Positions 40,712 through 49,178 of a DNA stretch of 64,000 nucleotides are shown in pieces. Numbering within the stretch: position 1 is the stretch's first letter; every line of letters begins with the position of its first letter. The stretch spans positions 2,412,001 through 2,476,000 of the forward strand of contig NZ_AP019782.1 in the NCBI RefSeq assembly GCF_019669985.1, given 5' to 3'. The position numbers were made by a program, and so were the translations under genes. Origin of the DNA: Methylogaea oryzae. GTDB taxonomy: Bacteria > Pseudomonadota > Gammaproteobacteria > Methylococcales > Methylococcaceae. The notes below the pieces were generated by a model. That model ran no database searches, had not been told where the DNA came from, and was given only the letters and a program-made list of their open reading frames with translations.

Positions 40712-41659
40712 TCAGCGCAGGTAGTTGAATAACGACAGTCCTTGCACTTTGATGTACGACTGCTGCGCAGCCTGCAGGCTTTGCGTTTGCAAGTTAAGTT
40801 TGCTGATCGCTTCCGTGTAATCGAGGTCCTGTACTTGCGACAACGTCTGCTGCATCTGCAGCACATAGGCTTTATTAATCCCGCTTTGATCGTCTACCGC
40901 ATTCAACCGATCGCCCACGTTACTGCGCACCGTGCGCAAACGCTGGGTCGCCAGCTCCAAATCGGCGATATCGGACGACTGCGGCGTATTACTCAGCATG
41001 TTGTTGGCGAACTTCTGAATCGTGGTAAAAATATCCTGCGTCGGGCCTGCCGATGTGGGCGCGCTGCCGAAAACGTAATAGCCGGAATCGCCGTCGGCGA
41101 CACTACGGCTCGGCCCGATTTCGATGGTTCTCTGCTCGTTGGCCGGCGCCGGCGGTACGGCATTGCCCTGCCAGGGAAAGTTGTAAACCGCAGGAGGGCC
41201 GGCAGCCGCCAAGGTTTTGTTGAAAGGCAGCGTCTGCGACTTCAAGCCGGAAAACAGGTAATCGCCGTTCGGACCGACCGTATTGGCCAAACCGACCATG
41301 CTATCCAGCAGCTGCAACGCTTCCTCGCCCAGAACCGTGCGATCGGGTGCGCTTAGGGTGCCGTTTTGACCCTGTATCGCCAACTCTTTCAAACGGTCCA
41401 TAATATCAACGGAGCCGCCCAATACCGACTCCTCCGCCGATAGGCGAGAAACGACCGATTTAGCATTCGCCTCGTATTGCTTGGTAACGGACAGGGACGT
41501 GCTGATGTCCAGCGCATTGGAGGTCGCCGCGACATTGTCCGAAGGCGATAAATATTTTTTGCCGGTGGACAATTGCATTTGGGTTTCGCTCAACTTCGAC
41601 TGCTGCATCAGCATCGCGTTGACGCCCAGTTGTTGCGCCCAAGTAGTTGAAATACGCAT
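40712..41659 (-). CDS. flgL: Flagellar hook-filament junction protein FlgL (HAP3)
   Basis: A 315-residue flagellin-like protein. The N-terminal helical domain (MRISTTWAQQLGVNAMLMQQSKLSETQMQLSTGKKYLSPSDNVAAT) and the C-terminal helix (AISKLNLQTQSLQAAQQSYIKVQGLSLFNYLR) are the conserved polymerisation ends. It joins hook to filament outside the cell, exported by the flagellar secretion system. It is 13 bases downstream of flgK and ends at the gltD-shared terminator. No flagellin gene follows in the window. Confidence 0.97.
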   Translation of the reverse strand: MRISTTWAQQLGVNAMLMQQSKLSETQMQLSTGKKYLSPSDNVAATSNALDISTSLSVTKQYEANAKSVVSRLSAEESVLGGSVDIMDRLKELAIQGQNGTLSAPDRTVLGEEALQLLDSMVGLANTVGPNGDYLFSGLKSQTLPFNKTLAAAGPPAVYNFPWQGNAVPPAPANEQRTIEIGPSRSVADGDSGYYVFGSAPTSAGPTQDIFTTIQKFANNMLSNTPQSSDIADLELATQRLRTVRSNVGDRLNAVDDQSGINKAYVLQMQQTLSQVQDLDYTEAISKLNLQTQSLQAAQQSYIKVQGLSLFNYLR

Positions 41660-41672
41660 GACCGCCTCCTAA

Positions 41673-43358
41673 TTACCGCACCGCGCCGATCAGATCGGAG
41701 AACATCTCTCTCGCGATGCTCACGACCTGGGCCGATGCCGAATATGCCTGTTGAAACTGGACCAATTTCGCAGCTTCTTCGTCCAGATTGACGCCGGAAA
41801 TCTTGCTCTGTTCTTCCAAGGAATGATCCAAAAGCCGCTGTTGCGCTTCGCCGTTAACCTTGGCCGTTTGGGTATGCGAACCCAGGCTGCTGACGGCGAT
41901 ACCAAACGCATCTTGGTATGTGGCCTGGTTGGCAACCAGATTTTTGAGCTTCTGCAAGCCCACCAGGGCCTTAGCATTGCTGTTATCGCCGACCCCGGCG
42001 AACGGCTGGCCCAAGGTGGGGTCGCCGCCCGCTGCCGCGATCATGGAAGGATCGGTGATCGCCGTATTGACGCTGAATTGCCCCGCCACGCCCCGAGTCG
42101 GACGAATGACGAAACTGTCGCCCAACGTCAACGCGCCCGAGGTCACGTTGACTATCAAGCCTAATGCCGGCGTCGTAGCGGTCAAGTCGATCGGATTGGC
42201 CGCCGGCCCGGTCAGCACTACGGAGCCGGTTCCCATATCGGTCAACTGAAAATTGCCGCCGGCGACGATGTCCAACCGGTAATCGCTAACGCCCAACTGC
42301 GAAGGATTGGCTATCGAAGCGGAAACCGTCGAAGCATTGGTCGGCAAGCCGCTCACCACAGGCGCCGGAGGAGCGCTGAAAAAGTTCACGCCTTGTACGC
42401 CGTTCAGATCGTATCCCATGACGTGTTGGGCGTTGAAATCTTCGGTCAAGCCAACCACGATCCGTCCGATGGCGTTTTGCGTCGGATCCAATATTTGATT
42501 CCGAAAACCCAAGACACCGCCCATGCCGCCGCCGGTGATGTTGCTGGTAATCGTCGTAGACACGCCATTGGGCGTGATCAAGTTGATGTCCAAATCCTTG
42601 GACTCGCCATAAGCATTGGTTTGCGCCTTTAACTGGCTATAACTGGTGCCGTCCACCAGAGACTGGCCGTTACCGATAATAACGGCCACTTGGCCGTTCT
42701 TTTGCGGCAACACATTCACGCCGACGATCTTCGACAACTCCAGGATTTGCTGGTCCCGCTGGTCGAGCAAATCGCTAGGCGCCTGCCCGCCGCCTGCCAA
42801 CGCCGCAGAAATAGCCTGGTTCAGCTTGGCGATGGACTGGGAAGCCGAATTAACCTGGGTAACCATATTGCCCAGGTTGCCGTTCACCTCGGCGCGCATC
42901 TCGTCGAGACGGTTGGTGACCGCCTGGAAGCGCACCGTCATGCTGTCGGCTTGGCCGAGCATGGTTTGCCGTGCCGCAATGGAAGTCGGATCCGTCGAAA
43001 CGTCCTGAATGGAGTTGAAAAACTCCTGCATGACGTTGCCCAGGTTGACCGAATCGTCGGCGATGAAGGAGTCGACCTGCTTCGCCAGCGTCGCGTAAGC
43101 CTCGGACTGTTGCTGGGTAGCGGTGTTGTCCCGCACCTGCTTAATCAGAAAATCGTCGTAGCTGCGGGCGATGCCGGTGACATTGACGCCATTGCCCACG
43201 TAGCCGGTACCGGTGAAAGTCGGTATGGATTGCTTCAGATCTACGATCTGCCGACTATAGCCTTCGGTGCCGCTATTGGAAATATTATGGCTAATGGTCT
43301 GAAGCGACCGTTGAAAGCTAATCAGCCCCGAGGTTGCAATATTGAGAACGCTGCTCAT
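41673..43358 (-). CDS. flgK: Flagellar hook-associated protein FlgK (HAP1)
   Basis: 561 residues with the FlgK N-terminus (NIATSGLISFQRSLQTISHNISNSGTEGYSRQ) containing the flagellar rod-hook motif, the DLLDQRDQQILELSKIVGVN segment, and the C-terminal VNLDEEAAKLVQFQQAYSASAQVVSIAREMFSDLI. It forms the first junction layer on the hook. It leads flgK-flgL behind a sigma28-like promoter. In many relatives flgJ precedes flgK; here the chemotaxis operon precedes it instead. Confidence 0.98.
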   Translation of the reverse strand: MSSVLNIATSGLISFQRSLQTISHNISNSGTEGYSRQIVDLKQSIPTFTGTGYVGNGVNVTGIARSYDDFLIKQVRDNTATQQQSEAYATLAKQVDSFIADDSVNLGNVMQEFFNSIQDVSTDPTSIAARQTMLGQADSMTVRFQAVTNRLDEMRAEVNGNLGNMVTQVNSASQSIAKLNQAISAALAGGGQAPSDLLDQRDQQILELSKIVGVNVLPQKNGQVAVIIGNGQSLVDGTSYSQLKAQTNAYGESKDLDINLITPNGVSTTITSNITGGGMGGVLGFRNQILDPTQNAIGRIVVGLTEDFNAQHVMGYDLNGVQGVNFFSAPPAPVVSGLPTNASTVSASIANPSQLGVSDYRLDIVAGGNFQLTDMGTGSVVLTGPAANPIDLTATTPALGLIVNVTSGALTLGDSFVIRPTRGVAGQFSVNTAITDPSMIAAAGGDPTLGQPFAGVGDNSNAKALVGLQKLKNLVANQATYQDAFGIAVSSLGSHTQTAKVNGEAQQRLLDHSLEEQSKISGVNLDEEAAKLVQFQQAYSASAQVVSIAREMFSDLIGAVR

Positions 43359-43410
43359 GATGCCTACTCCAATAATCGGAAGCCAGTTCCATCCCTAAGG
43401 CTTGAATAAC

Positions 43411-43437
43411 TTATCGGCCCATTGGCCGAATTCTTAA
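43411..43437 (-). promoter_or_regulatory. Sigma28 (FliA)-type promoter of flgKL
   Basis: On the minus strand, GCCGATAA (43418-43411) exactly matches the sigma28 -10 element. Fourteen bases upstream lies TAAG (43436-43433), close to the TAAA(G) -35. It is about 53 bases before the flgK ATG. fliA itself is encoded 9 kb upstream in the same cluster. Confidence 0.75.
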
Positions 43438-43502
43438 GGGAGGAAAGTCGCTTCACCGTTGCCTTTGCGTATCAGAAGGCAATTACGGTGCCAAAAGAGA
43501 AA

Positions 43503-43520
43503 AGCCCGTCGGAACGGGCT
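43503..43520 (-). terminator. Intrinsic terminator at the end of the chemotaxis operon
   Basis: AGCCCGT and ACGGGCT form a 7-base stem with a 4-base loop, followed on the minus strand by TTTTCTCTTTT. It lies 127 bases after the DUF2802 gene stop and before the flgKL promoter, separating the two transcription units. Confidence 0.75.
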
Positions 43521-43646
43521 GTCGGGCTGATTTTCAGGAGATTGCGGCGATGAATTGCCGCAGGGCAACAACGGCAGCGGCAATCGGCTGCCGCTCAGGG
43601 GGAAATCGCTCGTCCCATGGAGCGCGGACCAATCGAAGGGGCCAAA

Positions 43647-44060
43647 TCAGCCCGGACCATCGGTGGAAGCGCCGCCGTGCAGACGCAGCAACAAAGCCGC
43701 CTCCTCGCGGGAAACCCCGCACTCGGATACCAGTTGCGCCTCGTCGGCGCCGCGCTTGATCAAACTGATTGCCGAGTGGTAAGGCTGGTTAAGCTTTTCT
43801 TGGGTCCGCTGGCTCTCCATCCAGTCGAACAACTCGCCCAGGCGCTTTTCATCGTGCCCCAGGCGCTGGTCAACGCTCAAAGCCGCCGAGCACAAACCCG
43901 CGATGTCGTCCGACTGCCCCGACAGGCGCCGCGTCAAGGTGTCCACTTCGCCACGGAGCAGCGTCACCCGCCGGAAGCAAATAACCAACGCCGACGCCAA
44001 GACCAGCAACGCCACGCCACGGCCAACAGCGCCAAAGCCACCGCAGCGAACAACATCCAA
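43647..44060 (-). CDS. DUF2802 protein of the flagellar/chemotaxis cluster (N-terminus uncertain)
   Basis: Up to 137 residues. One membrane helix (VALLVLASALVICF) is followed by RRVTLLRGEVDTLTRRL (coiled coil), and the DUF2802 C-terminus YHSAISLIKRGADEAQLVSECGVSREEAALLLRLHG is a helix-turn-helix-like motif. The family sits at the end of the che operon in Pseudomonas and relatives; its function is unknown. The only start in frame at 44060 is TTG, and an ATG at 44056 opens a different frame that also reads as a membrane helix (MLFAAVALALLAVAW) before stopping. A frameshift near 44015-44030, or a GTG start at 44015, are the two explanations. Confidence 0.75.
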   Translation of the reverse strand: MDVVRCGGFGAVGRGVALLVLASALVICFRRVTLLRGEVDTLTRRLSGQSDDIAGLCSAALSVDQRLGHDEKRLGELFDWMESQRTQEKLNQPYHSAISLIKRGADEAQLVSECGVSREEAALLLRLHGGASTDGPG

Positions 44061-44080
44061 TCCAAAAGCCCTACTCCCGA

Positions 44081-44275
44081 TTACGCGTAAGTGTCGATGT
44101 GCTCCGCCGGAGGAGCCTCCCCACCGCTATTATCCGATTGGCTGGAATCGTCTCCCTCGGTGCTGCCGTCGTCCGGCGGTTTGCGCCGGTTGGATCGCTT
44201 GCGCACAAAGCGGTTAGGCTCCTTGCCGAGCGGCCGAACCGGCAATGCCGGCGTAGATACAGGAACATCGGCCAT
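44081..44275 (-). CDS. Short hydrophilic protein ending in HIDTYA, che operon
   Basis: 64 residues with a strong ribosome site (GGGAGGG) six bases before the ATG. It is basic in the first half (VRKRSNRRKPPDD) and acidic and disordered in the second (EGDDSSQSDNSGG), ending EHIDTYA. Small disordered proteins with an H-I/V-D-x-Y/F-A type tail are known to me between cheW and DUF2802 genes of other gammaproteobacteria, but they have no assigned function. Position 37 bases after cheW and 20 bases before the DUF2802 frame supports it being a real operon member. Confidence 0.65.
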   Translation of the reverse strand: MADVPVSTPALPVRPLGKEPNRFVRKRSNRRKPPDDGSTEGDDSSQSDNSGGEAPPAEHIDTYA

Positions 44276-44312
44276 TCCGCCCTCCCGCGAAACCGCTGTA
44301 GTCGCTAATAGG

Positions 44313-44786
44313 TTAGAACAGCGCCATGCCGGCTTTTTCTTCGTCGCTGAACAATTTGTTCAAGTCGAGCAGAATCAGCAGGTGGTTGCCCCGGCTACTG
44401 ACGCCTTGTATGTAACGGGAGCTTTCGTCGTTGCCGACGTTCGGCGCCGTTTCGATATCGCTGCTGCGCAATTCGACCACCTCCGCAACGCTATCCACCA
44501 GGATGCCTATCACCTGGTCCTCCGCCTCGATAATCACGATGCGGGAGGCGTCGTCCGGCTCCTTGGACGACAGCCCGAAGCGATTGCGCAAATCGATCAC
44601 CGTCACGACGTTGCCGCGCAAATTGATGATGCCGATGACATAGCCCGGCGCTCCCGGCACCGGGGCAATCTCGGTCAGGCGCAAAACCTCCTGCACCTGC
44701 ATTACGTTGATGCCGTACATCTCATCGCCGAGGCGGAACGTCACCCACTGTATAGGCCCGGTCTGTTTCTCGTTGTTTTCGCTCAT
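44313..44786 (-). CDS. cheW: Chemotaxis adaptor CheW
   Basis: 157 residues from ATG 44786, preceded by GAGGAG. The CheW SH3-like double barrel is clear: QWVTFRLGDEMYGINVMQVQEVLRL, PGAPGYVIGIINLRGNVVTVIDLRNRFGL, VIIEAEDQVIGILVDSVAEVVEL and LLILLDLNKLF. It couples chemoreceptors to CheA. It follows the ParP-like gene and is fourth from the end of the operon. Fourteen extra in-frame codons upstream are not typical. Confidence 0.96.
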   Translation of the reverse strand: MSENNEKQTGPIQWVTFRLGDEMYGINVMQVQEVLRLTEIAPVPGAPGYVIGIINLRGNVVTVIDLRNRFGLSSKEPDDASRIVIIEAEDQVIGILVDSVAEVVELRSSDIETAPNVGNDESSRYIQGVSSRGNHLLILLDLNKLFSDEEKAGMALF

Positions 44787-44844
44787 GTAGCTCTCCTCGA
44801 CATTGTTACCCTTCACCACGCGTCGCACGGGTGGCGATTTGCAT

Positions 44845-45519
44845 TCATCGCCGTATAGGCGTCAGCTCGGCCAAATCCACTAGCACACTCAGTCGCTCCG
44901 AAACCGTCCCCATCAACCAAGCCCGATGATCGCCGTGCCGATTCGCCCGCCAACGAACGTCTTCCGGTCGCAACTTGACCATTTCGAGTACTTCGTCGCA
45001 AGCGAATCCGTAACGTCCCTGCCGGGAAATGATGATCTTACGATAAGGCTCGGCCATGAAATCCCGCCGCATGGATTTTTCTTGACCCAGCAGTAACTCG
45101 GCCGTGTGCATGACCCCCAGCGTTTCGCCTTGGTTCTCCACGAGTCCGAGCAACCAGGAAGGCTGGTTAGGCAATGCCGTCACGGACATCGCCGTGAAAT
45201 CGAAATCCACAATGCGCTTGAGACCCAGCACCGGGGTGGCCAGCGTGAGTCCGCCGATGCGAAAAAACAAGGCATGAAACTCGCCCTCGGCATCTGGCTG
45301 CGCCAGCGCTTCGCTTTCAACCGACTCGATAGGCGCAATTTGAGCGACGGCCTCCGTCACAGGCTCAGTGACGGCCGTCAGCGTTTCCACCTCGAGAACC
45401 GGAACATCGACGTCCAGTTCCACGTCAGCCTCGGGCACCGTAGCGAGCAACGCCTCCAAATAGGCATCCAGCGCCAACTCCGGCTGCACCAGCATGACCG
45501 CAGCGCCTCTCGCCGCCAT
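44845..45519 (-). CDS. parP: CheW-domain protein, ParP-like
   Basis: 224 residues from ATG 45519 (a GTG one codon earlier is possible). An N-terminal ~80-residue acidic, Val/Glu-rich segment (PEADVELDVDVPVLEVETL) precedes a CheW-like domain (FHALFFRIGGLTLATPVLGLKRIVDF, WLLGLVENQGETLGVMHTAELLLG, YGFACDEVLEMVKL). The order parC-parP-cheW after the motor genes is that of Vibrio and Pseudomonas, where ParP links CheA arrays to the ParC pole-tracking ATPase. The call as ParP rests mainly on that order. Confidence 0.8.
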   Translation of the reverse strand: MAARGAAVMLVQPELALDAYLEALLATVPEADVELDVDVPVLEVETLTAVTEPVTEAVAQIAPIESVESEALAQPDAEGEFHALFFRIGGLTLATPVLGLKRIVDFDFTAMSVTALPNQPSWLLGLVENQGETLGVMHTAELLLGQEKSMRRDFMAEPYRKIIISRQGRYGFACDEVLEMVKLRPEDVRWRANRHGDHRAWLMGTVSERLSVLVDLAELTPIRR

Positions 45520-45552
45520 CACGGGTAACCTCGCCGCCTTTCCGACACCGCG

Positions 45553-46320
45553 CTACTCATGCAGCAAGAACTCCAGAAACTCAGAATACGCCAACACGGC
45601 CTTGGAATGGGCGGCGAACATAACGGGCGGAACGCCTGCCCGGCTGGCATCGCGCAGACGGGTATCGACCGGAATCACCGAACGCCACAAGTTATTTCCG
45701 CAACGCTCCTGCAACATCTGTAGGCTTTCCTGCGATTCCTTGGTGCGACGGTCGAACATCGTGGGCAACACCAAATAATCGATCGGCTTGCGGCGCGACC
45801 TTCCGATCATGTCGACGGTGCGAAGCATGCGTTCCAACCCCTTGAACGCCAAATATTCCGCCAATACCGGCATGATTAAGCGATCGCAGGCGGCGAGCGC
45901 GTTGACCATTAAGACGCCCAGCATAGGCGGGCTGTCGATCAAAATGAAATCGAAGTCATCCGACACCGCGCCCAGGGACGCCGCTATCACCAACCCCATT
46001 CCGTCCATGGCGCCCGCTTGGCGATCCAGCGTGGCGAGCACGGGCGAAGCCGGCAGCAATTGCAAACCGTCGAACGCCGTTTCCACCACGTAACGCCGCG
46101 GATCGACCGCTTTTTTCGCGCCGGCATCTTGAAACAAGTTGTAGGCGCTGATCTTGATTTCGTCCGGATTTAGGCGGAAATAACTGGTTAGGGAGCCATG
46201 CGGATCCAAATCGATCAATAGCGTACGGAAACCCCAGGCTGCCAGGATGCCGCCCAACGTCACAACGGTGGTCGTCTTGCCGACGCCGCCTTTTTGATTG
46301 GAGACGGTCCAGATTTTCAT
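45553..46320 (-). CDS. parC: ParA-family ATPase, ParC-type chemotaxis array localiser
   Basis: 255 residues from ATG 46320 (MKIWTVSNQKGGVGKTTTVVTLGG). The deviant Walker A KGGVGKTT, Walker A' region LLIDLDPHGSLTSYF and Walker B FDFILIDSPPMLG are intact. Its place between motD and the CheW-domain genes, not next to a parB, marks it as the chemotaxis ParA (ParC) that positions signalling arrays at the pole rather than a chromosome partition ATPase. The start codon directly abuts a hairpin whose loop carries AGGA. Confidence 0.9.
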   Translation of the reverse strand: MKIWTVSNQKGGVGKTTTVVTLGGILAAWGFRTLLIDLDPHGSLTSYFRLNPDEIKISAYNLFQDAGAKKAVDPRRYVVETAFDGLQLLPASPVLATLDRQAGAMDGMGLVIAASLGAVSDDFDFILIDSPPMLGVLMVNALAACDRLIMPVLAEYLAFKGLERMLRTVDMIGRSRRKPIDYLVLPTMFDRRTKESQESLQMLQERCGNNLWRSVIPVDTRLRDASRAGVPPVMFAAHSKAVLAYSEFLEFLLHE

Positions 46321-46339
46321 GGCGTACGTCCTGTACGCC
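46321..46339 (-). promoter_or_regulatory. Hairpin at the parC ribosome binding site
   Basis: On the minus strand GGCGTAC-AGGAC-GTACGCC is a perfect 7-base stem with a 5-base loop. It touches the parC ATG with no gap, and the only Shine-Dalgarno-like AGGA is in the loop. It could modulate translation initiation. Confidence 0.5.
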
Positions 46340-46470
46340 ACCCGACGGGCAGCCTGCGGCGGGGAAACTCAGCGGCTTCGCGACGGTTTGCCATGGCGTT
46401 ACTCCCTGCGTACACCACGCAACAGGCACAGGTATGCATACGCTTCTAAGCCTTAACCAGAGCGAAGCCG

Positions 46471-47307
46471 TCAGTGCGTACCGCGAACGGCATCTTGGAA
46501 CTGCTGGAGGGCGTCTTGCGGGGCTTGTTTATGCCGTGTCTGCCCGACCGGCAAAACGATCAACACCACCCGGCGATTGAGGTTGCGTCCTTCGTCGGTT
46601 TTGTTGCTGGCGACCGGCTGATATTCGCTGTACCCGATGGCGGCCATGCGGCGCGGATCTACGCCGTTCCGCATGAATTCGTGCACCACGCTGGCGGCGC
46701 GGGCCGCCGACAACTCCCAGTTGGACGGGAACTGCACCGTGCTGATGGGAACGTCGTCGGTATGCCCTTCCACGTGGATCTCATTGGGCGAATTGCGCAA
46801 CGTGTCTGATATCTGGCGCAGCACCGGCAAAGCGCCTTGGCCCAAATCAGCGCTGCCGCTACCAAACAGCAAGCTGCTTTTCATGTCCACCTCGATCCAT
46901 TCCGACTCCCTGGTCACCGACACCACTTGATCGCGGATGTAAGGCGCCAAGGTTTCCGCGATCTGTTGCAGCAAAAGATCCAGTTGCGCCTGCTGTTGGT
47001 CCGGCGTATTGGCGGAATCGGGGTCCAACGGCTGATTACTGTCGCTCTGCTCCTTCATCATTTCGATGACGCTGCCGCCGCGCTTAATTTCCCCCACCTG
47101 AATCGCATCCAGCGACCGCTTGGGATGTCCGTCGGCGAATGCGGTGGACATCGACTCGGCTAATACCTTGTATTTGCCGATGTTGACCACGGAGATCGCG
47201 TACATAACCACGAAAAAAGCGAAAAGCAGCGTGATGAAATCGGCGTAAGACACCAGCCAGCGCTCATGATTGATGTGCTCCTCATGCATTTTTTTGCGCT
47301 TGGCCAT
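46471..47307 (-). CDS. motD: Flagellar motor stator protein MotD (MotB family)
   Basis: 278 residues. A basic N-terminus (MAKRKKMHEEHINHER) leads to a single membrane helix, WLVSYADFITLLFAFFVVMYAIS, with the proton-carrying Asp23. A plug/linker and a C-terminal OmpA-like peptidoglycan-binding domain (IHVEGHTDDVPISTVQFPSN, NWELSAARAASVVHEFM, RMAAIGYSEYQPVASN) follow. It forms stators with MotC. Gap to motC is 6 bases. A 150-base gap separates it from parC. Confidence 0.95.
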   Translation of the reverse strand: MAKRKKMHEEHINHERWLVSYADFITLLFAFFVVMYAISVVNIGKYKVLAESMSTAFADGHPKRSLDAIQVGEIKRGGSVIEMMKEQSDSNQPLDPDSANTPDQQQAQLDLLLQQIAETLAPYIRDQVVSVTRESEWIEVDMKSSLLFGSGSADLGQGALPVLRQISDTLRNSPNEIHVEGHTDDVPISTVQFPSNWELSAARAASVVHEFMRNGVDPRRMAAIGYSEYQPVASNKTDEGRNLNRRVVLIVLPVGQTRHKQAPQDALQQFQDAVRGTH

Positions 47308-47313
47308 GGCGAC

Positions 47314-48060
47314 TTAGGACTCCTGCAGGAAGCCTTCCAGCTTCAATTCGATATTTCTGGGATTTTCCCCTTCGGCAATAGCGATCAATCCTTCGATGAT
47401 TAATTCGCGCCGCTGAACCTGGGCGTGAACGTGCGCCTTCAACTTAGCCGCGATAGGCAGAAAGAACAGGTTCGCCAAGCCGACACCGTAAACCGTGGCG
47501 ACGAACGCCGTGGCGATGCCCGCGCCCAATTTGCTGGGGTCGGACAAATTTTGCATCACGTGGATCAACCCCATGACGGCGCCGATAATCCCGATGGTGG
47601 GCGAATACCCGCCCATGGCTTCGAAAATCTTCGACGCGTGGATATCGAACTGCTCCGCCGCCTGCAAATCCACTTCCAGCGCCTCGCGCACCGAACCGCC
47701 CTCGTTTCCGTCCGCCAGCATCTGCAAGCCTTTGCGGCAAAAAGGATCCGGCTCCTTCTCGATCAGCGCCTCCAGTCCCAGCAAGCCGTCCTTGCGCGCT
47801 TGGCTGCTCCAGGTAATGATCTTTTGGATTTGCGCGCGCAAATCCAAGGGAGGCGGCACGAACAGCCATTTCAGCATTTTCATGCCTCGCACGAAGGTCA
47901 CCCACGGCGTCTGCAACAACATGGCGCCCAGCGTGCCGCCGAGCACAATGACAATGGCGGGCCCATTGGCCAAAGACGAGACGTGGCCGCCTTCCCACCA
48001 GTTGCCGCCAAGAATTGCGCCGAGACCCAGCAGGATCCCTACGATGCTTAAATAATCCAT
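47314..48060 (-). CDS. motC: Flagellar motor stator protein MotC (MotA family)
   Basis: A 248-residue, four-helix MotA/ExbB-type membrane protein. Landmarks: SIVGILLGLGAILGGNWWEGG at the N-terminus, VIVLGGTLGAMLLQTP, FEAMGGYSPTIGIIGAVMGLIHVM, and the C-terminal IATAFVATVYGVGLANLFFLPIAAKLK. The cytoplasmic loop has the charged residues that contact FliG (RKDGLLGLEALIEKE). With MotD it uses ion flow to turn the rotor. The MotCD type in this position matches Pseudomonas. Confidence 0.95.
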   Translation of the reverse strand: MDYLSIVGILLGLGAILGGNWWEGGHVSSLANGPAIVIVLGGTLGAMLLQTPWVTFVRGMKMLKWLFVPPPLDLRAQIQKIITWSSQARKDGLLGLEALIEKEPDPFCRKGLQMLADGNEGGSVREALEVDLQAAEQFDIHASKIFEAMGGYSPTIGIIGAVMGLIHVMQNLSDPSKLGAGIATAFVATVYGVGLANLFFLPIAAKLKAHVHAQVQRRELIIEGLIAIAEGENPRNIELKLEGFLQES

Positions 48061-48064
48061 AGCA

Positions 48065-49153
48065 TCACAACGACTTTAGTTCGTTCGCCATCTCGTTCAA
48101 ATCAAACACCCCATCGGCCAAATTGGCATCGACGATCGCCTTAGGCATGCCATAGACGATGCAGCTCTCCTCGTTTTGCGCCCATACGCTGGCGCCAGCC
48201 GCCTTGAGCTTCTCGGCCCCCAGCTTGCCGTCCGAACCCATACCGGTCAGCACCACCGCCAACACCTTGCCGGACAAGTTCTTGGCGATGGAACCGAAGG
48301 TAACGTCGGCACAGGGACGATAGTTTTCACCGGCCCGGCTTTCCCGCACCACCAGAGTCTTGCGGGCGCCTTCCGAGAGCTCCATCTGGAAACCGCCCGG
48401 CGCCAAATAGGCCACGCCGGCTCTCAACTCGTCGCCGTGTTCCGCTTCTTTTACGCGTATCTTGCAGATTTGGTTCAGCCTTTCGGCAAAACTCTTGGTG
48501 AAGCTGCCGGGCATGTGTTGCACCAGCAAAATAGGGAGCGGGAAAGTAGCGGGTATCTCCAGCAGGATTTTCTGCAAAGCCACCGGACCGCCGGTGGAGG
48601 ACGCGATGGCGACCAAACGCAAGTCGCGCGCACCGACGCGCCGAAAGCGCGGAGCGGGAACCGCGCCGTTGGGTGCCGGCGTCGGCGCTGGCGGCGGCGT
48701 ACGGAAGGAAGGCGTCGCCGCCGATAGCACCCGCCGCTGCTGGCGGAAACGCGCCGATTGGCCGCCCAGTCCCAAAACCCGCACACGCAGCAACCGCTTG
48801 GCCACTTCCACGTCGCCGTTGATTTCGTTGAGCTGTTTCGGCAGAAAATCCATGGCGCCGGCCTCCAGCGCATCCAAGGTCGCCTTGGCTCCGGCCTGAG
48901 TGCTCACCGAGAACATCAAAATCGGCGTAGGGCAATCGCGCATGATTTGCTTGGTCGCGCTGATGCCGTCCATCACCGGCATTTCCACGTCCATGGTGAT
49001 CACGTCGGGACGCAATTCCTGGGTCTTGCGCACGGCCTCCGCGCCATTGGCCGCGTAACCGGCTATCTCGATATCTTGTTCCTGATCGAGTATCTCGGCG
49101 ATTCTCTTGCGGATAAAGCTGGAATCGTCCACCACCAACACGCGTATCGTCAT
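48065..49153 (-). CDS. cheB: Protein-glutamate methylesterase/deamidase CheB
   Basis: 362 residues. An N-terminal receiver domain (VLVVDDSSFIRKRI, with phospho-acceptor Asp in VITMDVEMPVMDGI) is joined by a Pro/Ala linker to the methylesterase domain. The catalytic Ser is in IASSTGGPVALQKIL, the His in PILLVQHMPGSFTKSFAERL, and the Asp in VVLTGMGSDGKLGAEKL. It removes methyl groups from receptors after CheA activation. No cheR is next to it, so the methyltransferase is elsewhere. Confidence 0.97.
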   Translation of the reverse strand: MTIRVLVVDDSSFIRKRIAEILDQEQDIEIAGYAANGAEAVRKTQELRPDVITMDVEMPVMDGISATKQIMRDCPTPILMFSVSTQAGAKATLDALEAGAMDFLPKQLNEINGDVEVAKRLLRVRVLGLGGQSARFRQQRRVLSAATPSFRTPPPAPTPAPNGAVPAPRFRRVGARDLRLVAIASSTGGPVALQKILLEIPATFPLPILLVQHMPGSFTKSFAERLNQICKIRVKEAEHGDELRAGVAYLAPGGFQMELSEGARKTLVVRESRAGENYRPCADVTFGSIAKNLSGKVLAVVLTGMGSDGKLGAEKLKAAGASVWAQNEESCIVYGMPKAIVDANLADGVFDLNEMANELKSL

Positions 49154-49178
49154 TGACTACAGTCTCCGAAGCCCAGCG

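Noticed and set aside
45553-46320. ParA-family gene as a chromosome or plasmid partition gene
   Set aside because: No parB or parS-like sites adjacent; it is embedded between motD and CheW-domain genes, the place of chemotaxis ParC.
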